NCBI RefSeq assembly: GCF_000230735.2 | Contig: NC_019962.1 | Span: forward strand, 124,001 to 188,000 | Source of the DNA: Natrinema pellirubrum DSM 15624 | Lineage (GTDB): Archaea > Halobacteriota > Halobacteria > Halobacteriales > Natrialbaceae | Reading direction: 5' to 3' | DNA: 64,000 bases | Shown: positions 26,972 through 34,628 of the stretch, piece after piece | How positions within the stretch are numbered: the stretch's first letter is position 1 | How the letters are laid out: each line of letters opens with the position of its first letter | Notes under the pieces: generated by a model | Told to the model about the DNA's origin: nothing | Seen by the model: only the letters and a program-made list of their open reading frames with translations | Database searches by the model: none | Position numbers and translations under genes: made by a program

Positions 26972-29029
26972 ATGAGCGACGCACAAGGACCCCTCCAGCC
27001 GGACCGTCCCGACGTCGACCGGCCGTTCTCGGTCGACGCGCCGTTCGAGCCCGCGGGCGACCAGCCCGAAGCGATCGAGCAGTTGGCCGCGGGTTTCCGG
27101 GAGGGGATGGACAAACAGACCCTGCTGGGCGTGACCGGCTCCGGGAAGACAAACACCGTCTCGTGGGTCGTCGAGGAGATCCAGAAACCGACGCTGGTGA
27201 TCGCCCACAACAAGACGCTGGCGGCCCAGCTCTACGAGGAGTTCCGCAACCTCTTTCCCGAGAACGCCGTCGAGTACTTCGTCTCCTACTACGACTACTA
27301 CCAGCCCGAAGCCTACGTCGAGCAGAGCGACACCTACATCGACAAGGACGCCTCGATCAACGACGAGATCGACCGGCTGCGCCACTCCGCGACCCGCTCG
27401 CTGTTGACGCGGGAGGACGTCATCGTCGTCGCCTCCGTCTCCGCGATCTACGGCCTCGGTGACCCGCGCAACTACATCGACATGTCCCTGCGCCTCGAGG
27501 TCGGCCAGGAGATCGGCCGTGACGAGCTACTCGCCCAGCTCGTGGATCTGAACTACGAGCGCAACGACGTCGACTTCACGCAGGGCACCTTCCGGGTCCG
27601 GGGCGACACCATCGAGATCTACCCGATGTACGGCCGCTATGCGGTGCGGGTCGAGTTGTGGGGCGACGAGATCGACCGCATGGTCAAGGTCGACCCCCTC
27701 GAGGGCAAGACGCAGGGCGACCAGCAGGCGGTGCTGGTCCACCCCGCGGAACACTACTCCATTCCGGAGACGAAACTCGAGCGGGCGATGGACGAGATCC
27801 GCGACGATCTCGACGACCGGATCTCGTACTTCGAGCGCCAGGGCGATATGATCGCCGCCCAGCGCATCGAGGAGCGCACGACGTTCGACCTCGAGATGAT
27901 GGCCGAGACGGGCTACTGCTCGGGGATCGAGAACTACTCGGTCTATCTCTCGGACCGCCGGTCGGGCGAAGCGCCCTACACCCTGCTCGACTACTTCCCC
28001 GACGACTTCCTGACGGTCGTCGACGAGTCCCACCAGACGCTGCCCCAGATCAAGGGCCAGTACGAGGGCGACAAGTCCCGCAAGGACTCGCTGGTCGAGA
28101 ACGGCTTTCGGCTCCCGACGGCCTACGACAACCGCCCGCTGACCTTCGAGGAGTTCGAGGACAAGACCGACCAGACGCTGTACGTCTCGGCGACGCCGGC
28201 CGACTACGAGCGCGAGGAAAGCGAGCAGATCGTCGAACAGATCGTCCGACCCACTCATCTGGTCGACCCCGCGATCGAGGTCGCGGACGCGACGGGGCAG
28301 GTCGACGACCTGTTGGACCGCATCGACGACCGCATCGACCGCGGCGAGCGGACCCTCGTGACGACGCTCACAAAGCGGATGGCCGAGGATCTGACTGAGT
28401 ACTTGGAGGAGGCCGGCGTCGACGTCGCCTACATGCACGACGAGACGGACACCTTGGAGCGCCACGAGATCATCCGTTCGCTCCGGCTGGGCGAGATCGA
28501 CGTTCTCGTGGGCATCAACCTCCTGCGGGAGGGACTGGACATCCCCGAGGTCTCGCTGGTAGCCATTCTGGACGCCGATCAGGAGGGGTTCCTGCGCTCC
28601 GAAACCACGCTCGTCCAGACGATGGGCCGGGCGGCCCGCAACGTCAACGGTGAGGTCGTCCTCTACGCGGACGAGCCCTCCAATGCCATGGAGTCGGCCA
28701 TCGAGGAAACCCAGCGCCGCCGCCGCATTCAACAGCAGTACAACGAGGACCACGGCCTCGAGCCGACGACCATCGAGAAGGAGATCGGCGAGACCAACCT
28801 CCCCGGCGCCAAGACCGACACCACCGAGGTCTCCGTCCGCGAACTCGAGGACGAGGACGACGCCGCCCGCTATCTCGAGGAACTCGAGACCCAGATGCAG
28901 GAGGCCGCGAACAACCTCGAGTTCGAACTGGCCGCGGACATCCGGGATCGGATCCGCGAGGTTCGCGAGGAGTTCGACCTCGCAGGCGACGAGGACGAGG
29001 GGATCGCGCCGCCGACCGAGGAGTTCTAG
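26972..29029 (+). CDS. uvrB: Excinuclease ABC subunit B
   Basis: 685 aa, full length. Helicase motifs are clear: Walker [11 protein letters not shown] (about 52), beta-hairpin region [23 protein letters not shown] (DExH), SATP, and motif [11 protein letters not shown]; a UVR motif ([18 protein letters not shown]) near the end contacts UvrC. Function: damage verification and loading of UvrC in nucleotide excision repair. Bacterial-type UvrABC is standard in haloarchaea, which lack a full archaeal alternative. uvrC is 5.6 kb away on the other strand. The stop codon shares CTAG with the convergent gene. Confidence 0.96.
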   Translation: MSDAQGPLQPDRPDVDRPFSVDAPFEPAGDQPEAIEQLAAGFREGMDKQTLLGVTGSGKTNTVSWVVEEIQKPTLVIAHNKTLAAQLYEEFRNLFPENAVEYFVSYYDYYQPEAYVEQSDTYIDKDASINDEIDRLRHSATRSLLTREDVIVVASVSAIYGLGDPRNYIDMSLRLEVGQEIGRDELLAQLVDLNYERNDVDFTQGTFRVRGDTIEIYPMYGRYAVRVELWGDEIDRMVKVDPLEGKTQGDQQAVLVHPAEHYSIPETKLERAMDEIRDDLDDRISYFERQGDMIAAQRIEERTTFDLEMMAETGYCSGIENYSVYLSDRRSGEAPYTLLDYFPDDFLTVVDESHQTLPQIKGQYEGDKSRKDSLVENGFRLPTAYDNRPLTFEEFEDKTDQTLYVSATPADYEREESEQIVEQIVRPTHLVDPAIEVADATGQVDDLLDRIDDRIDRGERTLVTTLTKRMAEDLTEYLEEAGVDVAYMHDETDTLERHEIIRSLRLGEIDVLVGINLLREGLDIPEVSLVAILDADQEGFLRSETTLVQTMGRAARNVNGEVVLYADEPSNAMESAIEETQRRRRIQQQYNEDHGLEPTTIEKEIGETNLPGAKTDTTEVSVRELEDEDDAARYLEELETQMQEAANNLEFELAADIRDRIREVREEFDLAGDEDEGIAPPTEEF

Positions 29030-29235
29030 CGCTTCGATTCCGTGCCGTTCTCCCGCTCGAGACTACTAGGCACCACGGGACAGCCACAGGGCGAGGCGGT
29101 GCCGACGCCGGGGCCGGTGACGGTCACGACCCAGACGGGGCGACCGCAGCGGGGGCAGTCGGGGACCGCCCACTCGTCGTCCGGATCGTCGACCGGTTCG
29201 GAGCGGACCGGCCTCGAGTCGGGCTCGTCGCTCAT
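29026..29235 (-). CDS. Small zinc-ribbon-like protein
   Basis: 69 aa. Acidic N-terminus, then CPRC at 27-30 and a C-G-C at 50-52 that together can form a four-cysteine metal site around [13 protein letters not shown]. No other domain. Haloarchaea encode many one-domain zinc-finger proteins of this size, a few linked to biofilm or motility phenotypes; this one is unassigned. Its TAG stop overlaps the uvrB TAG in the palindrome CTAG at 29026-29029. Confidence 0.7.
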   Translation of the reverse strand: MSDEPDSRPVRSEPVDDPDDEWAVPDCPRCGRPVWVVTVTGPGVGTASPCGCPVVPSSLERENGTESKR

Positions 29236-29321
29236 CGGTCCCTCCGCGGGGAGCGGAGCCGATCCCCGCGATCGGGCGCTGTCGCTGGTCGTTGGGGTTG
29301 ATTCCACCGTCGTTCGGGACG

Positions 29322-29328
29322 TTTATAT
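29322..29328 (+). promoter_or_regulatory. Orphan TATA box on the plus strand
   Basis: TTTATAT centred exactly 25 nt before an ATG at 29350. It has no annotated gene downstream other than the 48-codon frame described next. Confidence 0.35.
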
Positions 29329-29349
29329 CCCGCTAGAATGTACGCAATC

Positions 29350-29496
29350 ATGGCTTTCGAAGCCTTCCGGCTTGGAAGCCAGTCTCGGGTGCTGGTTCCA
29401 CCCGGGGCGTTTCGACGGCCGCCCCCAACCGGTCGTGCGTTCGGAGACGGGCTTCCGGTTGAATGTTGCCACTCTATAACTTATAACTACTGCTAA
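29350..29496 (+). CDS. Possible leaderless small protein (or small RNA locus)
   Basis: A 48-codon frame from ATG to TAA (starting MAFEAFRLGSQSR, ending HSITYNYC) begins 25 nt after a good TATA box, the spacing of haloarchaeal leaderless genes. The product is rich in Arg and Pro and not acidic, which argues against an ordinary halophilic protein; short GC-rich inverted segments (GGCTTTCGAAGCC at 29352-29364) leave a non-coding RNA open as the alternative. This is the only notable content of the 374-bp gap 29236-29609. Confidence 0.28.
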   Translation: MAFEAFRLGSQSRVLVPPGAFRRPPPTGRAFGDGLPVECCHSITYNYC

Positions 29497-29609
29497 ACGT
29501 GTGGAAAGTACTGTGGTGCTTCGAGTGCCGCCGTTCGTCATCGACGAACCTGATCGTCACGTTCTCCGACACAGAGCGCTCTCGAGCGACAAATACTGCC
29601 AGTAAACGC

Positions 29610-30071
29610 CTACTGACCGGGTACCGAGATTGGTTCGCCGGCCTCGTTCAGGTTCGTCCAGACGTCCCCCGACCGCGTGATCACGACTTCGAACTGGTGG
29701 GGTCCGTCCCCGACGGCGTCGCCGTAGGAATTGAACGACACCACGTCGCTATCGTCGTGGGTAACGGACCGAGCGGTCAAACTGTAGACGCCCGGCGCGC
29801 CGTCGAAATCGCTCACCGTCAGTGCCTCGCCGGACGCCGGAACGGTGTACTCCCCCCAGACTGGACGGCTCGTCGAGTCGTCTCGGGGCGCATAGACGAG
29901 GGTCAACGCCATCTGCTCCGCTTGGCCCGTCTCGGTCTCGAGGACGATGCGCTCGAGCGTCGCGCGGTCGCTCCGCTCGAGTCCGGTGTTCGTCGACGGC
30001 AGGGCGCACCCGGCGAGCCCGACGATGCCCGCTGTACTCGCAGTGTGACGGAGGAGGGCGCGGCGGTGCAT
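29610..30071 (-). CDS. Tat-type lipoprotein
   Basis: 153 aa. The N-terminus MHRRALLRHTASTAG carries twin arginines and a hydrophobic stretch ending in the lipobox LAGC with Cys22 as the lipid-attachment residue, typical of haloarchaeal Tat lipoproteins. The mature part is a small beta-rich domain (ATLERIVLETETGQAEQMAL, GVYSLTARSVTHDD, HQFEVVITRSGDVW) of no recognised family. Expected on the outer face of the membrane. It lies next to the metal-exporter gene but on the same strand with about 100 bp between them, so a link is only possible. Confidence 0.8.
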   Translation of the reverse strand: MHRRALLRHTASTAGIVGLAGCALPSTNTGLERSDRATLERIVLETETGQAEQMALTLVYAPRDDSTSRPVWGEYTVPASGEALTVSDFDGAPGVYSLTARSVTHDDSDVVSFNSYGDAVGDGPHQFEVVITRSGDVWTNLNEAGEPISVPGQ

Positions 30072-30174
30072 ACCCGTCGTATGAGCGACCGTCAGCAAAT
30101 AATTTCCGACGAGAGAAGGCAACAATCAGTCGATTGGGACACGGAGTAGATCGGCGTCTCTGATCGCAGGAAAC

Positions 30175-31401
30175 TCACAGCACGCCGAACCCGAACTCCG
30201 CCATCCCGAAGACCGGCCCCCACAGCAGGTGGAGCGCGACGCCGACGACGACCGCCGGCAGGAAGTTGTAGATCGTGGCGACGATGGCTGCTTTGGCGTC
30301 GACGGCCAGCAGCGGGAACAGGGCGTCGCCGTCCTGGGCGATCGCGTTCGCGGTCAGCGCCGAGAAGGGGAGTCCGCCCTCGGCGTAGACGCTGGCCAGC
30401 AGGATCTGCGGGCCACAGCCGGGGATCAGCCCGACTGCCGCGCCGCCGATCGGCGCGAGGATACCGGCCGTCGCCGCGAGCGTCGCGACGTTGACCCCGC
30501 TGAAGAGGACGAAGTACTCGTAGACGAGGAAGGCCACCAGCACCCAGACGGTGACGAAACTCGTCTCCATCGCCGCGTGGGTAAGCGTATCATAGACCGA
30601 CAGGAAGGAGTCTCGAGCCCGCGCGATCTCCCCCTCGCCGACGTAGTGGCGGCCGATCAGGTAGAGGTACAGCGACAGGACCGCACCGGCGATCCCGGTG
30701 ACGGTAAAGAGTCCGTCGAAGCCGAGCCCAGCGACGAGCGCGACCTCGGGGCCGCCCCGAAGCAGGTAGAGGCTGCCCAGCACGAGTCCCACGACGGCTG
30801 CGATCCACCACAGGACGTGTGCGAGATGGGACAGCGGCGTGAGGACTCGAGAGTGGCGATCGGGACCGCTCTCGTGGGCGTGGGTCGGGGCGGGACCGCC
30901 GTAGTCGTGGGCCGGGTTAGGACCGACGCCGCCGTTGACGACGGTGCCGCCGTCCGGCGTCGCGGCGGGTGAGAGCCGGGCGACCGCGGCGTCGACCCGC
31001 GAGACGCCCAGCCCGACGGAGTCGACGAGGTAGCCGGTCGCGACCGACGCGGCGAACGCGATGGCGTAGGTGTACAGCGCGGCTTCGGGTGCGAGCGCGA
31101 GGATGACAAAGGCCGAGTCGCCCGCCGTCGCGCCCAGCGTCGCCACGACGGTCCCGAAGCTGACGGTGCCACGAACGTACAGCGGCATCACGACGATCGC
31201 GCCGCCACAGCCAGGCGTCAGTCCCAGCAGCCCGCCGAAGGCGACCTGTAGCCGCTCGTTACCTTCGATAGCACCGATCACGGCCCCGTCGGTCCAGTAC
31301 TGGACCAATCCGAACGCGAGTACCGTGACCGCGACGAACGCACTCACCTGTACGTAGCCGTCCCGCAACGACTCGAGGAGAACCGTCAGGACATCGTTCA
31401 C
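30175..31401 (-). CDS. Putative manganese/heavy-metal exporter (PF11449-type)
   Basis: 408 aa with about ten helices in two homologous halves. Each half carries a P-G-C-G motif and a similar continuation: LTPGCGGAIVVMPLYVRGTVSF near 57-78 and LIPGCGPQILLASVYAEGGLPF near 320-341. A soluble His/Asp-containing loop (about 150-195, THAHESGPDRH) joins them. Family knowledge: putative ten-helix metal exporters with suggested manganese specificity. The start is GTG, with GGTGAGG 4 nt upstream. The palindrome at 31451-31466 suggests metal-dependent repression. Confidence 0.78.
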   Translation of the reverse strand: MNDVLTVLLESLRDGYVQVSAFVAVTVLAFGLVQYWTDGAVIGAIEGNERLQVAFGGLLGLTPGCGGAIVVMPLYVRGTVSFGTVVATLGATAGDSAFVILALAPEAALYTYAIAFAASVATGYLVDSVGLGVSRVDAAVARLSPAATPDGGTVVNGGVGPNPAHDYGGPAPTHAHESGPDRHSRVLTPLSHLAHVLWWIAAVVGLVLGSLYLLRGGPEVALVAGLGFDGLFTVTGIAGAVLSLYLYLIGRHYVGEGEIARARDSFLSVYDTLTHAAMETSFVTVWVLVAFLVYEYFVLFSGVNVATLAATAGILAPIGGAAVGLIPGCGPQILLASVYAEGGLPFSALTANAIAQDGDALFPLLAVDAKAAIVATIYNFLPAVVVGVALHLLWGPVFGMAEFGFGVL

Positions 31402-31405
31402 GCGA

Positions 31406-31412
31406 CCTCACC
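31406..31412 (-). promoter_or_regulatory. Shine-Dalgarno site of the metal exporter
   Basis: GGTGAGG on the minus strand, 4 nt before the GTG at 31401; it supports the non-ATG start and implies an mRNA with a leader. Confidence 0.5.
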
Positions 31413-31450
31413 CCTGCTGTGGGGCCGATCGACCGAAAGATTAGACATCT

Positions 31451-31466
31451 CTAAACCTAGGTTTAG
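31451..31466. promoter_or_regulatory. Perfect 16-bp palindrome, candidate DtxR/MntR-type operator
   Basis: CTAAACCTAGGTTTAG is fully self-complementary. It lies 50 nt upstream of the exporter start and about 25 nt downstream of a TATA-like CTATTTACC (minus strand, 31476-31484), so it would cover the transcription start. Haloarchaeal DtxR-family metal regulators (SirR, Idr) are known to use AT-rich palindromes of this general kind; the match to a particular regulator is inferred. Confidence 0.6.
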
Positions 31467-31615
31467 CACCATCAGGTAAATAGCTGCTGGTGGCGACAGT
31501 CGGGCTGTGACGGCGGCTCGAGGCAGCCGCTGCGCGGGAGGATGAACGGTGGCGGTCGAAAACGGAGCGGGCGAGAAACGGAGTCGAGACGGCCCCGATC
31601 CCGACGGCGTCGTCG

Positions 31616-32947
31616 CTATTCGCGGTCGTCCCGATGGTGGTCGTCCCGGAGGTGTTCGATCGCGTGGAGTTCGACGACGGGGACGACCTTAGAGACGGTC
31701 AGGAAGATAAGCGCAACCATGCCGATCGTCCCGAGGATCGACAGGACCTCGATCAGTCCCGGGACGTAATTGCCCGGGACGGCCCCGTAGATGTCGAACG
31801 TGGGGTGTAAGAAGCCCTCGACGACGAACAGCACTTTCTCCATGATCGTCGCAGTGAGGACCGCGAAGCCGGAGAGGATAGCTCGTCGCTTGGTAAACAG
31901 CGTCGGGCGAATCGCCTGGGCGAAGATATACGACAGCGTCACGAAGACCAGCGACATCGACGTGAGGTAGATGGAGTTCGTGGCTCTGGCGAACGCTGCG
32001 ATCGTCAGGTCGAGGGGGGCCTGGAACAGGCCGGTAATGTTCTGCTGGAGTTGCAGCCACAGGAAGAGCAGACAGAAGAAGCCGAGCCAGAGGAGCAGTC
32101 CACGGAAGATGTCGTCGGTAATGATGTGATCCCAGTCGTACGCGCGTCGGAACGAATAGGCGAGGATAATGACGCCGCTGATGGCCGACGTAAGTGCGAT
32201 GGTAAGGAACTGCGGCCCCTGGACGCCGCCGAACCAGGTCGGATAGTTCGGCAACACGGCGAACAGCCACGGGATCACGCCGCCATGGAGGAGCAGTGGG
32301 GCCATGATGATGATCGCGAGCGCGAGCCACCAGACCATCCGCTCGACGATCGCGTCCTCTTTTTCGGTGTAGCCGATCGTCATGAACCGGTAGATCGGAT
32401 CCAGGCGATCCGGAAGGTCATCACGGAGCCGGCTGACGTCGTACCGCAGCGTCAGCGAGAGATAGGTCGCCGTCAACACGAAATAGGCCGTGATGACGGT
32501 CACGTCCCACACCAGCGGCGAGCCGTGGATCGTGATGTGGTAGTGGCCGATGACGCTCGTAACCATTCGGTCCGGCCGACCGAGGTGGACGATGATGTAA
32601 AAGCCGGCCGCGGAGAGGCCGGCGATGGTCAGCAGTTCGGCGAGGCGGGCGACCGGCATGTACCGATCCATCCCCAACAGGCGGACGGCAGCCGAGAGGA
32701 TGATCCCGCCGTGGGCGATGCCGACCCACCAGATGAACGCGCCGATGTAGATCCCCCACGTGGCGCCGCCGCCGCTTCCCCAGTCACCGAGGGCAGTGAC
32801 GACCAACCCTTCCTGGAGCTGGTAGCCCCATCCGACGAGAAAGGCGAGAAACGCCAGCCCGGCGACGGCGACCATAATGAAGTACGTTGTCGATACCGAC
32901 CCGATCGGCCGCAGAATGTCGGCCTCGCTCGGCGTTTTCGTTCCCAT
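31616..32947 (-). CDS. NrfD/PsrC-family quinone-reactive membrane subunit
   Basis: About 443 aa with nine to ten helices and the NrfD/PsrC layout: an early W-G-I-Y-I-G-A-F-I-W-W-V-G-I-A-H-G-G helix, HLGRPDRM after helix 3, then SPLVWDV. Family knowledge: membrane anchor of molybdopterin oxidoreductases and of alternative complex III that exchanges electrons with the quinone pool. Here no iron-sulfur or molybdopterin partner gene is adjacent (neighbours: metal exporter and GNAT), so it is an orphan. Two ATGs (32956 and 32947) are possible; MGTKTPSE is preferred. Confidence 0.82.
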   Translation of the reverse strand: MGTKTPSEADILRPIGSVSTTYFIMVAVAGLAFLAFLVGWGYQLQEGLVVTALGDWGSGGGATWGIYIGAFIWWVGIAHGGIILSAAVRLLGMDRYMPVARLAELLTIAGLSAAGFYIIVHLGRPDRMVTSVIGHYHITIHGSPLVWDVTVITAYFVLTATYLSLTLRYDVSRLRDDLPDRLDPIYRFMTIGYTEKEDAIVERMVWWLALAIIIMAPLLLHGGVIPWLFAVLPNYPTWFGGVQGPQFLTIALTSAISGVIILAYSFRRAYDWDHIITDDIFRGLLLWLGFFCLLFLWLQLQQNITGLFQAPLDLTIAAFARATNSIYLTSMSLVFVTLSYIFAQAIRPTLFTKRRAILSGFAVLTATIMEKVLFVVEGFLHPTFDIYGAVPGNYVPGLIEVLSILGTIGMVALIFLTVSKVVPVVELHAIEHLRDDHHRDDRE

Positions 32948-33045
32948 GTGCGACACTATCTCTCACTAGCGGCCCACTTGCATCCGTGCTATGAATTTGC
33001 AAGGACACTGTCGATCATCGCGGTCTCACCGGCCAAGCGGTGTGA

Positions 33046-33528
33046 TCACAGCTCGAGCGTGTAGACGACTTCGCGTCGCTGCTTGCCGCCGATCTCGACG
33101 TCGTCTTCGCCGGTGGGCTCGAACCCGTGATCCTCGTAGAACTCGCGGCCGCCCTCGTTCGAGGCGAGGTCGATCGCCCGCATCCGCTCCATGTTGAAGT
33201 CCTGGAGGTCCTCGCGCAGCCGCTCGTAGAGCGCGGTGCCGATCCCCTCGCTCTGATGGTCGGGGTGGACGGACATGCGGAGGACATCGCCTTCGTCCTC
33301 GCTGACGACGCCGTGGGTGAAGCCGACGATGTCTCTGTCTTTCTCGGCGACGAGGAACGCGGTGCCGGGTTTCGACAGCGCCATCTCGAGGGCCTCGTCG
33401 CCGTACCACTCGTCGATGGTCTCGTCGATGGTGTCGGCGTCGAGTTCGTCGTAGGTGTCGTGCCAGGTCGCCCGGGCGACGCGTCTGATCGCCGATCGGT
33501 CCTCGCGGGTGGCTGGTCGGAGTTCCAT
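33046..33528 (-). CDS. GNAT family N-acetyltransferase (copy 1)
   Basis: 160 aa, complete GNAT fold. The acetyl-CoA motif is HPDHQSEGIGTALYERL (about 95-111), preceded by the strand EDEGDVLRMSV and followed by NEGGREFYEDHGF. Substrate (protein, amine or antibiotic) unknown. It is about half identical by eye to the neighbour at 33689 and shares the start motif RAIRRVARATWHDTYDEL-like region (WHDTYDELDADTIDET), so this is a tandem duplication. Confidence 0.86.
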   Translation of the reverse strand: MELRPATREDRSAIRRVARATWHDTYDELDADTIDETIDEWYGDEALEMALSKPGTAFLVAEKDRDIVGFTHGVVSEDEGDVLRMSVHPDHQSEGIGTALYERLREDLQDFNMERMRAIDLASNEGGREFYEDHGFEPTGEDDVEIGGKQRREVVYTLEL

Positions 33529-33610
33529 ACCGTGACTACGATAGCGAGTAACAAAGCCCTTCCACCCGCTCAGTTAGGTCCCCTCGTCGATCGGCTCGGC
33601 GGGTGGCTAT

Positions 33611-33694
33611 ATAGTAGCCGCTGAAAGTCATTGCACACCTGATCGAACGACGGCGTTGCGATCAGTGTGTGAACCGTTTCAGCGGCGACTATAG
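33611..33694. repeat. Imperfect palindromic repeat, copy A
   Basis: About 84 bp. Left end ATAGTAGCCGCTGAAA; right end (reverse complement) ATAGTCGCCGCTGAAA, one mismatch. Inside these, the left arm reads GTCATTGCACACCTGATCG and the right arm, reversed, CGGTTCACACACTGATCG. Related copies lie at 41015 (opposite orientation) and 56951 (degenerate). The right end contains the TAG stop codon of the second GNAT gene (33689-33691). The arms can fold as a long hairpin; it resembles a non-autonomous MITE-like element. Confidence 0.75.
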
Positions 33695-34165
33695 TTCGAG
33701 CGTGTAGACCGCTTCGGGGTAGTACTCGCCGTCGATCTCGACCTCGCCCTCGTCGGTCTGCTCGAAGCCCAGCCCCTCGTAGAACCGGCGGCTGGCGTCG
33801 TTGAACGCGAAGTCGAACGAGCGGACTTCCTCGGCGTCGGTCTCCTCGAGGGTCGCCATCAGCCGCTCGTGAAGCGCCGAGCCGACCCCCTCGCCCTGGT
33901 GGTCGGGGTGGACGTACATCCGGAGGATGTCGGCGGTCTCGCCCTGTGCGACTGCATGGGTGAAGCCGACGAGTTCGTCGTCACGTTCTGCGACGAGAAC
34001 GACCGTTCCGGGTGCCTCGAGCGGCATCGAGTCGTCGGTGTACCATGCGTCGACGGTCTCGTCGATGGTGTCGGCGTCGAGTTCGTCGTAGGTGTCGTGC
34101 CACGTCGCCCGAGCGACGGCCGTGATCGCGTCGAAATCGTCTTCCGTCGCGGATCGAACGTTCAT
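33689..34165 (-). CDS. GNAT family N-acetyltransferase (copy 2)
   Basis: 158 aa, close paralogue of the gene at 33046, sharing ARATWHDTYDELDADTIDET near the N-terminus and HPDHQGEGVGSALHERL as the CoA-binding motif. Catalysis would be acetyl transfer from acetyl-CoA; the substrate is unknown. Its last codons and stop fall at the edge of palindromic repeat copy A, which is inserted between the two paralogues. Confidence 0.86.
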   Translation of the reverse strand: MNVRSATEDDFDAITAVARATWHDTYDELDADTIDETVDAWYTDDSMPLEAPGTVVLVAERDDELVGFTHAVAQGETADILRMYVHPDHQGEGVGSALHERLMATLEETDAEEVRSFDFAFNDASRRFYEGLGFEQTDEGEVEIDGEYYPEAVYTLEL

Positions 34166-34242
34166 ACCACATCATCGAACGTGAGACATAAATAACTCGC
34201 TGACATGGCTGGGCCGGCGAGTATTGCCAAAACGGGCCGGCT

Positions 34243-34548
34243 TCACTCCCGCACGTCGAACCCCCGCTCGCGAAGCAGTTCCGGCACCCGGGAGCGGTGG
34301 TCGCCCTGGAGTTCGATGCGCCCCTCGTCGTCGGCGACCGTCCCACCGGTTCCCAGCGCGCTCTTCAGGTCCGAGGCGGTCGATTCGATCTCCGCTTTCG
34401 AGAGGTCGAACCCCTCGACGATCGTCACCGGCTTGTCGTACCGGCGGCTCTCCGTCCGGATCGACAGCACCTGCTGGGACGTCTCGAGGTCGCCCTGACT
34501 GTCGAGTTCGTCGAGCAGGTCGTCGAGGTCGTCGTCGTTGCCTGCCAT
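34243..34548 (-). CDS. sui1: Translation initiation factor SUI1/aIF1
   Basis: 101 aa, the usual archaeal SUI1 size. An acidic N-terminal tail (DDDLDDLLDELD) precedes the SUI1 domain: KPVTIVEGFD, ALGTGGTVADDEGRIELQGDH and the end VPELLRERGFDV. Function: binds the small ribosomal subunit near the P site and helps start-codon selection. Next to uvrC (80 nt), same strand, with no functional link apparent. Confidence 0.94.
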   Translation of the reverse strand: MAGNDDDLDDLLDELDSQGDLETSQQVLSIRTESRRYDKPVTIVEGFDLSKAEIESTASDLKSALGTGGTVADDEGRIELQGDHRSRVPELLRERGFDVRE

Positions 34549-34628
34549 ACGGTATCATGGGGTCCGGCCGGGGGATAGCCCTGTCCTTGCCCTCGCAACG
34601 GGGTCGACGCGACCGCCGACGCGCCGGC

